Shown one piece after another: positions 48,850 to 60,914 of a stretch of DNA of 64,000 nucleotides (position 1 is the first letter of the stretch; each line of letters starts with the position of its first letter). Both the position numbers and the translations under genes were made by a program. Source of the DNA: Citrus sinensis (lineage: Eukaryota; Streptophyta; Magnoliopsida; Sapindales; Rutaceae); contig NC_068562.1 of assembly GCF_022201045.2 (NCBI RefSeq), positions 1,054,001 through 1,118,000 on the forward strand, written 5' to 3'. Below the pieces are notes generated by a model. It made no database searches and had not been told where the DNA came from. It worked only from the letters and a program-made list of their open reading frames with translations.

Positions 48850-51165
48850 CTGTTGCCAAGATTGCAATATAGCTTGCAATAAAATCTTTACTCGTGGATG
48901 GCATCTTTTTATTGGATAATCGTAAGTGACACCCGGTTGTTTTCTTCGTAGAATCGGAGTCACCATGAAACTTCCAAGAATTTCAGTTTCATCCATGTTT
49001 GTTAATTTACAGAGAAAATAGTGCAAATGTGTTACGGCAGGTATGGTAATTGAAGCCGTAAAACGCGACACATATACATCCTCTATATGGAATATACAAT
49101 TGTACGATGCTATACAAATTTAAGTAATATCATAACTATTTCTAGAGAGTGGGTAAACCCACCTGAACTATTGTTCAATAAAATGTTAACACGTTGATGA
49201 AAGAAAGGATTTAAGAGAAAATGTAGATGTTTGAAACGATTGTTCCAAATAGACAAATACTTCTCCTCATAGAACTGGAGACGCAGGAAACTTCCAAGAA
49301 ATTCATTCAGTTATATGGTAGACATGAATAATCATTGTAGTTATGATACGAATTTATATATCAAATTGGAGCCATCAGAGGGGGCGCGAGTGGAGGAGCT
49401 CAACCGAGAACCCACAGTCAATCAACCCAGGGAGGAAGTTCACCATGAGCCAGTGCAAGATAATCAACGGCCCAAACGAAACAAGAAACTTCCAGACTGG
49501 CTAAGAGACTACGTCGTTTAGGATGATCCGTGGAAGTATTGTGATTGGCTGCGTTTGTTTTGGATTCCTTTTTGTCATTTTCTGTTGCGTTGTCAAAATT
49601 GGTTATTTTCGATTGTCTGGTATATATTGCTGGATTTTGTCATTTTGTAAAGGCATGAAATGAATGAACCACTTTTCTTCCTCTCTCTGACTCTTCTTCT
49701 TTTCTTCTTTCTCATTTCTCAACTTCCAGTTCTTTCCTCTGGAGCAAACACTCGCTCGAAGTAGTGATAATTTTGATATTGCTCGGTTTCACGAATTAAG
49801 AGCGTATCAAGTTATCCATACACTTACTTCATTAAAGATTATAAAGGAAAAAGTAGAATTTTGGTAATTTGAAAACTTGACTACAGGCAATAGCGTCATT
49901 TTAATTCGAAGATATTATGGTAGCTGATGTGGGCTTTGTCGGTTTGCTTGCTTCTGCAGTTATCCAAGATTGAGAGTTGCATTTTGGCTATTTTACTGCC
50001 TCAGAAGAATTTTATTTTATTTTTGTTTCGATTTTTTAAAAAATTCTTTTAAGTAATTATGTGGCCAACTTTATGTATGTTAAAAAATTACAATTTACCT
50101 TTCCACGATATTTTTTCATTAATATTTTAAATTAAAATATAAAACAGGAATACTGTTTTTTTTTTATCTGAACCACGAGGTGGTCCTGAGTGGGAAAACG
50201 AGAATACTGTTTAAAGAATTGATTTTGTAGTATAAATCTGAAACATTAAATGCTGAGCGAGTTTAAAACAAGAAGTCTGGATTGGAATCTCGTTCACATA
50301 AACGAAAGTGAATTAAATTATCTTTAGGGCAAAAAAAAAAAAATCTGCGCTAGTGTAATGCTATGTTGAAACATGAGGTGAACTCCTCAAACGCACGATA
50401 AAAATCGTCAGGCTCATTGAATTTCCACGTTGATATCATGATACAAACCCACGATGAACATTATTAACATATCCTCTGATGAAATTTGAGCAAGTTCAAA
50501 GAACTAAGGATCAAAAGGAGATGGGGCACCATTTGATCAGCTTTAATATTGTCACCTTCCCTAGCGATGGGAATATATGTACGAGATATAGTGGTAGATC
50601 AAAGCTTAAAGACCCCTCCACACGCGTACGGTTTTTATGCGAAATGATTAGGTCGGTAAGCAATTAAGCATCGACATACACACATTCTCAAACCACTTCC
50701 CTTTTCAAGGGCCCGACCTGGTACGAACAACGCGTATGCAGTCAAATAAACTTTAGTATTACTCTATTTTTGCATGTTTTAGTTGGGTTGTAAGTCACAA
50801 CACAGCAAATGTAATTTAGGAAAATCCTTAAAAAATAATGTTGTGTTTTGTCAACTTGTGTTGTCTTTACAGGAAATGCAGTAGGTATCTACCTAGGCTA
50901 GCTATAGCTAGCTCTGAAAATGAAACGTCGGCAACCAAGTTACAAGTACCAGCTTTATTAAAATTAAACAATTAATTAATCCTAAATCTCAAGATTGTTT
51001 GAACTTGTACAATTTTGCGACTCGAAAGAAAGACAGAAAGGATCACAAGGCATAACACATTTATAAAATTTATTTATGCATATGTGTAACATTTTGCGCT
51101 ATGCCTTACCAGTGATAAATACTAATTGACATGCCAATCTTATCTTGATTGACATCCAGAAGGAG
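48850..51165. other. Spacer between RING gene and ABCG pseudogene
   Basis: No intact gene was recognised. A possible retroelement relic lies at about 49315-49803. The stretch 49870-51165 shows no domain, and the N-terminal half of the ABCG transporter is not there. Confidence 0.4.
49315..49803 (+). mobile_element. Possible LTR-retrotransposon relic (3' end)
   Basis: A short frame (49315-49521) ends in RPKRNKKLPDWLRDYVV, which resembles the basic linker or tail found in LTR-retrotransposon polyproteins. The following 280 bp have an LTR-like look with a T/C-rich tract and end near GAGCGTATCA. The family is uncertain; it appears broken and old. Confidence 0.3.
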
Positions 51166-54100
51166 GAGATGGAATTAGGATGAGTGACTCCTCTTTCAAG
51201 ATCTTACCCATGACAGAAGCGGCAATTGAAGCTAATAATCACAATAAAAGAGGAATGGTTCTTCTATTTGAGCCACATTACATCAGTTTAAATGAAATTG
51301 TCTACTCTGTTGATATGCCTCAGGTAAGATTAAGTTCAAAATATTGTAATATATAATTTAATGCAATTTAGTTCAGATATAATGAATAATTTATATAATT
51401 GAATTTTTGCAGCAAATGAAACTTCATGGTAATCTTGAAGACAGATTGGTGATTTGAACAGTTTGAGTGGTGCTTTTAGGCCAGGGTTCTTAGTTCTTAC
51501 CGCTCTGATGGTGTTAGTGGTGCTGGTAAAACCACTTTGATGGATGTGTTGGCTGGTAGGAAACCTGGAGGATATTTCACTAGGAACATCACTGTCTCTG
51601 GGTACCCTGAGAAACAAGAAACATTTGCTCGCATTTTAGGGTACTGTGAGCAAAATGACATCCACTCCCCACATGATACTTTATATGAGTCCTTGCCCTA
51701 CTGAGCCTGGCTTCGATTAACCTCTGAAGTCAATTCTGAAACCAGAAAGTTTGGTACTGTAATTCATGGTGTTTGGACTTAATAGTCAAATTTTTTTTCT
51801 CCATAGGTCTCTGTGAGAGCTGCAACAAGTCCGTCCAATTGAGTATACTAGAAGTAGCTTGAATCGTAGAATCTGGCATGGAATATACTAATTTGTAGTT
51901 TCACCTATTGTTTGTACATGTTTATTGAGGAAGGCATGGAGCTTGTAGAACTGAATCCATTTAGACAAGCACTGTTTGGTTTAACTTGGGGTAAATGGTT
52001 TGTCAACAGAGCAGCGCAAAAGGCTTACCGTTGCGGTAGAGTTTGTTGCAAACCCTTCCATTATATCTAGGGATGAGCCCATTTCAGGGCTAGATGCAAG
52101 AGCTGCTACTACTGTTATTAGAATGGTTAGGAACACAGTGGACATGGGGAGAACAGTGGTTTGCACTATCCATCAGCCAAGCATTGACATTTTTTATTCT
52201 TTTGATGAGGTGAGAAATGTTAATGCCACTTTGAAGGAACTATGTTTCTTTTAAATTCCCCGTAATTTATGAGTATTAAGTGTTTAACCTAGTATTGCAG
52301 CTCTTTCTATTGAAGCAAGTGGGTCAAGAGATATCTGTTGGGCCACTGGGTCCTAGTTCCATCCATCTTATAAGTTATTTCGAGGTACGATGTCATAAAC
52401 ATTCACAAACATGGCACACAAATCATCTGCATGATGAGAAATTGAAACTAGCTAATGATGTATATTTCTTTAATGAAGAAAATTTTTGGAGTCAGCAAAA
52501 TTAAAGACGGATACAATCTGGCAACTTGGTTATTGGAAGTTACAGCTTTATCCCAAGAAAGAGCTTTCGGGGTAGATTTTTCAGATATTTACAGAAACTC
52601 AGAACTGTACAAGTAGGTTTATGGTGAATAACTAGGATACATGATAGATCAAAATGAATATACCACTTTGGTTGTTATCTTAAATCTGTTGCTGTTGTAT
52701 GTCATAAATTTCAGGAGAGCCAAAGCGGTAATAACAGAATTAAGCAAGCCTGCTCCAGTTTCAAAGTCCCTCCGTTTTGCTACTCAGTACTCTCAATCGA
52801 TTTGCACGAAATTGTTTGCTTGGTCATGGAAACAGGCTCAACAACGTTGGTCATACTGGCGTAATACACCCTGCTGTTAGGCCTCTGTTTACATCCACAA
52901 TGGCTGTGATGTTTGGGACAGTGCTCATAGGCACTAAAGGTGACATACAATAGGTAAATTGAAACATTAGATTTAAAATTCATCCATAGCTTTATAGTTT
53001 TATCTGCCTTTGAATCTTAATTTTGATATTTCGAATTATAGGACAAAGCAACAACATCTGTTTAATGTAATGGTTTCTATGTACACTGCTGTTCTCTTCC
53101 TTCTTGTCCAAAATGCTGGATCTCTGCAACTTGTAGCTGCTGTTGAATGGACAATCTTCTATAGAGAAAGTGCTTTGGGAACGTATTCAGCCATGCCATA
53201 TGCCTTGCGCAAGTAACTAGTTTTTCGCATGTTTCATAATTGAAATGCAATAAAATTCTCTAAGATTCCTTATTAAAAAGTTTCATCTCTTATATTCCAG
53301 GTTACGATTGAGATCATGTATGCATATTGTTGCGGACCGCCCAAGTTGCTAGCTCAATTGCCCACAATTTCGAGCTAGAGAGCCCAAGATAAGGCCAAGA
53401 ATGCTAGCTTGGCCCAATTCTGAAAAATTATAGGCAACTCTAGCACATTTGAGCTTGTAAATATTTAGAATGCTCCACACATTTCCAGCACATGTAAATA
53501 TCTAAAATTCTAGGCCACTTCGTAGAATTCTCTAGAATTGTAAAGCATGCCAAGCCTTCCTTATAAATAGGGTATGGCATTTAGCATTTGAGAAACAAGT
53601 TTAGAGCAAGCAACTCAAACACTTGCAAGCTCTCTTGTAATCTCTCTTGTGAGTAATGCAATTTCTCTTATTCGGCTCCATTGCTCTCTTCTCTCTAGCT
53701 CTTCAAAAACCTCTAGACTTAACTAGTCAAGAAGCTCAAGACTTACTTAGCAACCTTCGACAAAGAGTTGTCTAAGTGCCGCACAGGTTCATTGCGCAAA
53801 ATACTCACCCCGTGACAATATGCTCAAGCTCTTGTGGTCTTGTATATGGTGTTTTTAGTCTATGCTATGATTGGATTCGAATGGACTGCTGCCATGTTCT
53901 TTTGGTATCTACTCTTGATGCTCTTTATATTCTTTTACTTCACTTTCTATGGCATGATGGCCGAGGCTCTGTCAGCAAAACCCCAAATTGCAATTATTGT
54001 TTCATCTTCATTTTATACGATATGGAACCTCTTTCCTGGGTTCGTCATCCCAAGACCGGTAGGCATCAGCTACTCATTATCCATTAAACTAAAATGCCAA

Positions 54101-54403
54101 GTTTCCTTTAAGCATACTAACTAAAACAACTAACTTTTGTCCCCCCATTTTTCAGTTTGTTGACAACGGAGAATTCCAATATGGTGCAGATGGACTATTG
54201 GGCATCTCCGGTATCTTGGACTTGGACTTTTTGCATCACAGTTTGGAGATATACAGGACAGGACAGATGAAACAATTTAATAATTTTTTTACAAATTATT
54301 TCGGTTTCAGGCATGATTTTGTTGGAATTGTTGCGGTAGTTGTGGGTTTGCAGTAGCTTTTGCACAAAGCTTTGCTGTGGGAATCAAGAAATTTAATTTC
54401 TAG
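51166..54403 (+). pseudogene. ABCG (PDR-type) transporter pseudogene, C-terminal half only
   Basis: The order of recognisable pieces follows the second half of full-size plant PDR transporters: linker KRGMVLLFEPHYISLNEIVY and SVDMPQ, Walker [21 protein letters not shown] (its start lies out of frame), the [14 protein letters not shown] segment, signature [14 protein letters not shown], Walker B-like [18 protein letters not shown], then membrane-domain pieces (FYRESALGTYSAMPYAL, YAMIGFEWTAAMFFWY, FTFYGMMAEAL, PGFVIPRP) and the terminal AVGIKKFNF with TAG at 54401-54403. Intron-exon borders are kept (for example DMPQ|GTAAGA), so it is a duplicated, not a retrocopied, gene. Early TGA/TAG stops near 51456 and 51703, frameshifts between signature and C-terminus, and loss of the whole N-terminal half make it non-functional. 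A solo LTR (53328-53817) splits MYAY from AQAL. Confidence 0.92.
53328..53817. mobile_element. Solo LTR inside the ABCG pseudogene, 490 bp
   Basis: It starts TGTTGCGGACCGCCC and ends CACCCCGTGACA. A TATA box (CTTATAAATAGGG) lies at about 53561 and a T/C-rich region follows. The flanking ATAT at 53324-53327 and 53818-53821 is the likely target duplication, and removing the LTR with one ATAT rejoins the host reading MYAYAQAL. No internal region is attached, so it is a solo LTR left by recombination. Superfamily not certain. It sits in a dead gene; whether it came before or after the other damage is unknown. Confidence 0.85.
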
Positions 54404-54896
54404 AACCAATAGATATTTTATTTCACTGAGTAGGCGGATATGCAAGTTTTTGTGTGTATTAAAAATCCTCCCACCCATATTTATTGTGAATTTGTGATTA
54501 ATAATTGTATTAGCCTCTCACCCATGTTTATTGTATATTTGTGATAAATAATTGTATTTCAAACCTTAAATATTATCATAATGTTATTACGGTTACATTA
54601 GGTTTCCAGAAAATTGAAATGACAAATGTAAAAGGAAAAACAATATCGTAACCCACGGGCTAGGTTTCTCAGCTGAGAATTAGCAGGCTGCAGGTGCAGG
54701 TCCAGATCCAATAATGTTAAGAATTGCCGGTTGTATCAAGCCCCAACTAGTCAAGGCTCAACTCGGCTCATTTGGATATATTAAGTGGTCCGGTAGGATC
54801 CAATCTGCGTGGCACCATTGAGTTTATTGGCTCATTGATGTGCTGAATTCAAAAGAAAATTGGAGTTTGACTTGTCGCAGAGATATGGCTTCTTAA
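54404..54896. other. Spacer, nothing recognised
   Basis: About 490 bp between the ABCG pseudogene and the end of the next F-box pseudogene. No feature was seen. Confidence 0.5.
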
Positions 54897-56031
54897 CTCG
54901 AGTCAGGATACGATCGATACACACCCAATATATGCCATGGAATTTCAAAAGAATCGACTACCCAATCATCCCACTTGACAGAAACCAGACTTTCCTTATG
55001 GCTATGAACTCCTATCCTTTAGCCTTTAGTCCAAGATTTATTAAAACTTGTGTGTTTGGATCATATACGAGCAGTTGCTTACTACTCGATTTTATAAAGA
55101 ATGCACCATTCTTCCAAATCCAAGTGGCGTCGCACTTCTAAAATAGGTCCAATGGTTAATTCTTTTGTCCAAATATTATCCTTGTTCATCACCCATATGT
55201 CAAAACAACTTGTGGGCATATCTAAAACAAGCAAATAAAGAGATTCATCATATACTCCAAGAATTGGATCCGTTAAATAAGAAGTGTGAGGCATTTGCAT
55301 CTCTTGAAACACCTAATCACGCATGTGAAATGATAGGATCACTTGGTTGCCACCTTGGCGCCATACCAACCAATAACATACCTTGTTCAAATATGTGTTC
55401 CCGTACGTATTTCCAAACCTTATATTATCAAGCTCTGAAGCTTTTAAATATCTCCAACAATCACCACTTAAGGTGTACAATGTAACCAAAGTACACACAG
55501 AAAATTCATATGTGAATTGATGCTTCAAGCTGCGTAAAAAAACTATCTTTTAGTCATTACTTAATGAATTCAATTCAAATCCAATTCTACAATGGTAGGT
55601 AAAGAATCTCTGTGGATGTGGGAGAACTTTTTTACATTTTGGGCTCTGAATTCTCTTGTTGCCACGTTCCACAAGAACATGCGATATAGATTTTTATCAT
55701 GAAAACAAAATACACCATAATATGGACCCAAAAGCTCTTGACAGTTGTTTGATAGGGGTTCAAGTATTTCATGTGATGATAAATTAGTTAGTGTTTCATC
55801 AGGGAACAAGACATATGTCGGTTCATTATAGACAGAAGCATTAACATAGTTAACCGCGAGGCGAGTATTGTCATCATTGTAGTTCTTGAGATGTCTGGAA
55901 ATTAAACGAGGGCTTTTAATTAAAGCATACCAGAATCCACAGGCGCACCGGTATCGCAGTAAAGATTTCACCGGTAGCCGCGACAGAATTTCAACAATAA
56001 CATCTTCAGAAATATCGTCATTGCTTTTCAC
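54897..56031 (-). pseudogene. F-box/FBA pseudogene
   Basis: The F-box is intact at the start (ISEDVIVEILSRLPVKSLLR, then YRCACGFWYALI) and the frame runs for 153 aa to position 55570. Homology continues in other frames: CTLVTLYTLSGDCWRYLKAS and NTYLNKVCYWLVWRQG (about 55528-55313), VFQEMQMPHTSYLTDP...FDIWVMNKDNIWTKELTIGP (55312-55082), and LLVYDPNTQVLINLGL with the end of the C-terminal region (about 55080-54897). At least three frame breaks are needed to explain it. It is head-to-head with the intact gene at 56533, with about 500 bp between the starts. A 153-aa protein with an F-box but a short partner domain could still be translated. Confidence 0.85.
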
Positions 56032-56220
56032 TATTATCTTTCTAATAATATTCTCGACTCCAATTTGCTTCGAAATTTATCAAAATTAACTCTTAAGCAA
56101 TGACGATGGCCGATATGGAAACCTTAGGCGTAAATTGATATTTTTTTCTCACCCTACATTACTGACGAAACACCTACTCTGGAAACGATAAAAGTTAATT
56201 TCAGGTAAGTTGTTGATCTC

Positions 56221-56312
56221 AAACAGAAAGAATAAATGCACGGATGGGCAATGACTTCGCTGCCACATTGCCTGCAACAAACGTGGTCAGTTTATGGTTA
56301 GATTTTGACCTT
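56221..56312 (+). promoter_or_regulatory. Promoter block shared by F-box paralogues (copy 2)
   Basis: CACGGATGGGCAATGACTTC and GTGGTCAGTTTATGGTTAGA then TTTTGACC match copies at 38297-38390 and 60600-60690, about 220-300 bp upstream of the proposed ATG at 56533. Confidence 0.65.
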
Positions 56313-56532
56313 GAATTCTTTTGAGAAAAAAAAAAAATTATTGAGATACCATTAAGTATGTGACACGAGACTATTCACTTATTTACAAAATTGTCCCCTC
56401 AATGATTTCACGTTCTCATTTTCTGCACTTGTTGGATGCAGTCATATTCAGTGTTGAGATCAAATCCTGTTATAGCTGGAACTTGATGTTTTACTGCAAC
56501 CTTGCATCTGTCAATTTGTTCACAATCAAGAC

Positions 56533-57825
56533 ATGGTGCGAAATTACTTTCTCTTTTCTCTCTTGCAATATTTTGGTGATCGATAATCATTATAGTGACA
56601 GCTCATATTAGTTCATATATTTATTATCGTCAAATTCTATTTTCGTAATTTTTTGTTATTTTTTAATTGGCAGTCCTCTGCCTTGACCGATATCGCCAGC
56701 TCCATGCTTATGCCTGAAGATGTGAGGTTAGAAATTCTATCAAGATTGCCCGTGAAATCTCTAATGCGACTGAGATGTGTTTGTAAATCTTGGTATGCTT
56801 TAATCGAGAATCCTAAGTTTATTTCCAAACACCTTGAAAACTTTAATGATGAGAACGCTCATCTCATGATTAGCTATCAAGTTTATGATGATGATGGACC
56901 AAACAGTGTAACCAGTTTGTTTAAAGATAAAACATTAGTAGATTTATCGTATGAAAATATCCATAGACCTATATCTAGAGAGCTTTTGGGTCCTTATGAT
57001 GGTATATTTTGCTTATGCGATGGTGGTCTAATTACTTTATGGAACCCTGCAACAAAAGAATGCAGAACTCTTCCGAGTTATAAAAAAAACCTGCCAGCTT
57101 TTGCAACTTTTTTAAAGAGAAATGCTATATTTGGATTATGTGATGGGAGTGGTGACTACAAAGTAGTCTTTATATGCAAATTATGGAATGAGAAAATTCA
57201 AGACGCTTATGAGCATGCGCATGTTGCTGTCTACACTTCAAGTACTGATTCTTGGAGAGTTTCAAAAGGCAATATTAAGTGGATTCCTTATGTGTTTGAG
57301 AGTTATTACAATAATGCCAACTTGAATGGAGTTTTTTATTGGTTTGTATCTAGAGCTGGTGATTTCCACTCGAAATTAATTCTTTTATTTCGCATCAGCG
57401 ATGAGGAGTTCCAAGAGATACAGAGGCCTTGCATTCCTTATACTCCTTTCGAGAGTCTTGCACCACTTAATGGATCTATCGCTTTGCTACACTTAGATGA
57501 AAGCAATCAATATATTGAAATTTGGGTGATGAACGAAATGAATTGGATTCAACAATTTGCAATTGGACCTTTTTTAGGAGTCAAGTCGCCATGTGGATTT
57601 TGGAAGAACAATGCAGTTTTAATGGAGTCTATCAATGGGAAGCTGCTCTTGTATGATCTCGTTGTCCAAGAAATGAGGGATCTTGGACGCTTTAGTAGTG
57701 GAGAACTTGGAGCCGCAATCCTAATTTATTGCTACAAGGAAAGTTTAATCAGACTCAAGGGAGAGGAAGAAGATAGTTTATCCGATTCTTTCGACATTCC
57801 GTGGCATATAATGGGAGAGTATTAA
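56533..57825 (+). CDS. F-box/FBA protein, SCF substrate receptor (intact)
   Basis: Proposed gene: exon 1 is only the ATG (56533-56535), intron 56536-56673 (GTGCGA...TTGGCAG), exon 2 is 56674-57825; product 384 aa beginning MSSALTDIASSMLMPEDV. The F-box (VRLEILSRLPVKSLMRLRCV, then CKSWYALI) is followed by an FBA-type region with GPYDGIFCLCDG, ITLWNPATKECRTLPSY, DYKVVFICKLWNE, NGVFYWFVSR, IEIWVMNEMNWIQQF, FWKNNAVLMES, LLLYDLVVQEMRDLG and CYKESLIRL. It ends DIPWHIMGEY. It should act in SCF-type ubiquitination; the target is unknown. It is the closest relative of 60915-62259, with which it shares promoter, intron and leader, so the two are a tandem duplicate. Alternative start: Met codons of MLMPEDV if the intron lies in the 5' UTR. 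Confidence 0.9.
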
Positions 57826-58100
57826 ATTTCAATTGGATACTGCTTGTTTCGGTGTTGTTGTCTAGATGAAGCTACAACTTTAAAAAGTTATAAATTCTCC
57901 CAATATCATAATTATTTACTATACTTATGTGGATAGTGTTGATTTTGGTGATGCTGAGGTCTTCCACTTTAACTTACAATTCGATATTGAAATTGGTTTA
58001 TCTTCGCTATTGGTAGAGTCGAATTCATTACATGTTGTTAAGTTAGTTTTAAGTCGAGCTTCTACTCGTACTAAGGCTTTTTCTTGTGGATGAATCCTTC

Positions 58101-58999
58101 TCAGAGTGAGGACATTTGATTGAAATAAAATAAAAATGTAGCAGAAAAACACAGGAAAAGGGTAATCTCACCCATATTGGCTAAATTATCAGCTACACCT
58201 TTACCCTTCCTGAAGACATCTGAAAAGTGAACCGTCATGGGATCCATTAGAGCAATACAATTATTCCATCGATGAATAAGAAACCGAGGGGGCGGAAGCC
58301 ACTTATTACAACGATGAAGCACAAGCTAAGGAAGAAGCACATTCGATCCACAACATAGTCCAACCCCGAACAAATGCATGCTCAATAGCCAAGATAACAG
58401 CAATCAGCTCAGCAACAAAAGCCGTCTCAGCATGTAACGGAAAGAAATACCATGCAAAAATTTCCCCCTCACAGGTTCTGGACACAGCCCCACAAGCAGA
58501 AACATGAGAAGAACCTTTCAGCATGCCATCACTATTAAATTTTATCCAATCTCGAGATGGGGGAATTGAACTCACAATTTGAACATGAGGAGCTCGATAA
58601 TGCATAATACCAACACCCAAATCCAGAAGAAGATCTCTTTCACTCCCGAAGCGAGCGTAATCTCAACCAAATTTGGCAACCCTAATTAAATAAGCCTTGC
58701 AAGCGGTAATAACTGATATAGCTGGAGCATAATTACCATCAAAGCGAGATTGATTCCTGTTGAACCAAATCTGACCAAGGATAAACATAAACATAGCCAC
58801 CTGCAAATTACAAAATTGAGAACGTAAACTCCGTGAAAAAATATTTGAAACACTCCGTAGTTGAACCCAACTGAGAAAAAGCCATCTTTAAAGTGTAAGC
58901 ATTCAAAGAAGACATGAAAAGCATCCTCTTCACAACAATATGCACCACATAAAACACAACAAGAGACCAAAACGATACCACACTTCTTAACTTACTCAA
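58101..58999 (-). mobile_element. LINE fragment (3' end of ORF2: zinc-binding and RNase H parts)
   Basis: On the minus strand CVLCGAYCCEEDAFHVFFEC (about 58955-58896) matches the zinc-binding region after the reverse transcriptase of plant LINEs. WIKFNSDGMLKGSSHVSACG and LHAETAFVAELIAVILAIEH (about 58560-58380) match the RNase H domain, continuing in another frame as FRKGKGVADNLANMG (about 58216-58170). The pieces are in at least three frames with stops between them, and the reverse transcriptase core is absent, so it is a dead 5'-truncated copy. No poly-A tail was recognised. It lies between two F-box genes. Confidence 0.8.
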
Positions 59000-59626
59000 G
59001 CGGTGGAGTTCTTTGCGCTTTAGTATTTAATCTAAATACACTTTATTCAAAACACTAATAAATTTTTAACAAATTGACTCTTACTTAGCATACTCTAAAA
59101 TTAAATACCAAAATTATCCTCAACTAAATATCTGTTGTTATGAATTTTTTCTTTCTATATTCATAAAAATAGTTTTTATGCCCAACAACTTACTTCAGGT
59201 GATTGCTAACTTGTTATATGATAAATGTAGAAATTCTTTCAAGAAATAGCTATTTTTTTTTTCATCTCATTCCATATGAATATTAACGGTTGTTTGATTG
59301 AAAACAATAATTATTTATCTCAATAATCCACCAAATGAACGCATTGACCATTATGTAAAATTCGACAAAAAAAATGTCAAAACAAATTATTCTTTCATGA
59401 TTTAAATTCACTAACTAACAAGGAAAATAAAGATTAAAATTTGATGAAATCAACAAGATGGGGTAGAAAATTTGAGAAAAATGTGTTTACAACGTCACTT
59501 TTATTAGGGTTTGATGAATCTGTCACAATGTAAGAAAATTAATTGTTGAAAAAGTAAGATTACTTAAATTGATGAGATTGAGAAATCAAAATTAACGTTT
59601 ATTATATGGATGTAGTAAATGGGTGA
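59000..59626. other. Spacer, AT-rich
   Basis: No gene or clear repeat was recognised. Confidence 0.45.
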
Positions 59627-60093
59627 TATAAGGTTGTCGTAATAGTAAATTCAATTAGGAACATTTTAGTAATATAAATTTTTGTTAAAAGATGAATGTT
59701 AAAATAATTTTGAGAGTGAAAATAATCCCATCCGTACTGAAGTTGCAATTTATGTCCATCCTAAGAATTCAGTTTTATGTCCCTCAAATTGCAATTTATT
59801 AGCGATAAGCCATGTATGGACATTTTCATTTAGCCAGAACGAATTAAATTGTAAAATATATATAAGGTTGTCGTAATACTAAATTCAATTAGGAACATTT
59901 TAGTAATATAAATTTTTGTTAAAAGATGAATGTAAAAATAATTTTGAGAGTGAAAATAATCCCATCCGTACTGAAGTTGCAATTTATGTCCATCCTAAGA
60001 ATTCAGTTTTATGTCCCTCAAATTGCAATTTATTAGCGATAAGCCATGTATGGACATTTTCATTTAGCCAGAACGAATTAAATTGTAAATATA
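59627..60093. repeat. Tandem duplication of a 234-bp unit
   Basis: Unit 1 is 59627-59860 and unit 2 is 59861-60093. Both begin TATAAGGTTGTCGTAATA and end in GAATTAAATTGTAAA. Only about three differences were seen by eye. Each unit contains TTGCAATTTATGTCC and its partial complement, so it can also fold. No frame is conserved across both. Confidence 0.92.
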
Positions 60094-60599
60094 TAGCAAG
60101 TATAATCTAATTTCTGATTGTTTTGATTTGTTGTATTCTTCTTCCACAATCGCAATTGTAAGTGGTATAGTATATCATATATAGTAGAAAAACAAGTTGA
60201 AAAAATATATCAATAATGTGTAATGTAAATGGTGAACCATGAAACATGATGTTAACCAAGGCAGTACTAAAACAGAAAAAGTATGTTATTGTTTTATGGG
60301 TCTGACTGTTTATCATTTTACGTGTGTGGTTATGATTCATGCTCTACTAAAATAGTCATAGCCATTTTTTATAATATTTATTTGAATGTTGTAGTCGCAT
60401 TTTTTTTTTAAATAAAGTTTGCTGACTATAGCCTAAGGGTATTGTCATCATGTAGTTGATCAGGTGCCTTTTTTTTTTTTTTTACCCCTAACTGAAGAAT
60501 CAAATAATTACCCTTTAACTTAACCAAGCCTACTGACTGCTGACAAAAAGCCCACTCTAGAAGTTCTCAAAGTAAATTCCAGCTAAATTATTGATTTGA

Positions 60600-60690
60600 A
60601 ACAGAAAGAAAATTCACGGATGGGCAATGACTTCGCTGCCATGTTGACTGCAAGAAATGTGGTCAGTTTATGGTTAGATATTGATCTTCA
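60600..60690 (+). promoter_or_regulatory. Promoter block shared by F-box paralogues (copy 3)
   Basis: ACAGAAAGAAAATTCACGGA, then TGGGCAATGACTTCGCTGCC and GTGGTCAGTTTATGGTTAGA match copy 2 almost base for base. It lies about 225-315 bp upstream of the proposed ATG at 60915. Confidence 0.65.
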
Positions 60691-60914
60691 ATTTTTTTTT
60701 TTTTTCAAAATTTGTTATATACCACCGAAGTGTGTAACACAAGACTTTTCATTTTTTTTTTGGGGGGGAAAGTACAAGATTTTTCACTTAGTTACAGAAT
60801 TGTCCCGTCAGTGATTTCCATTTTCCCTTCTCATTTTTTGCGACTTATTGGATGCCATCGTATCCAGAGTTAGATCAAAATTTTTTTTTCCCGTTCTCAT
60901 TTCACAAGCAAGAT

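Noticed and set aside
50479-50667. A short plus-strand frame considered as the missing N-terminal part of the ABCG pseudogene
   Set aside because: No ABCG motif (Walker A, signature or membrane segment) is present in it.
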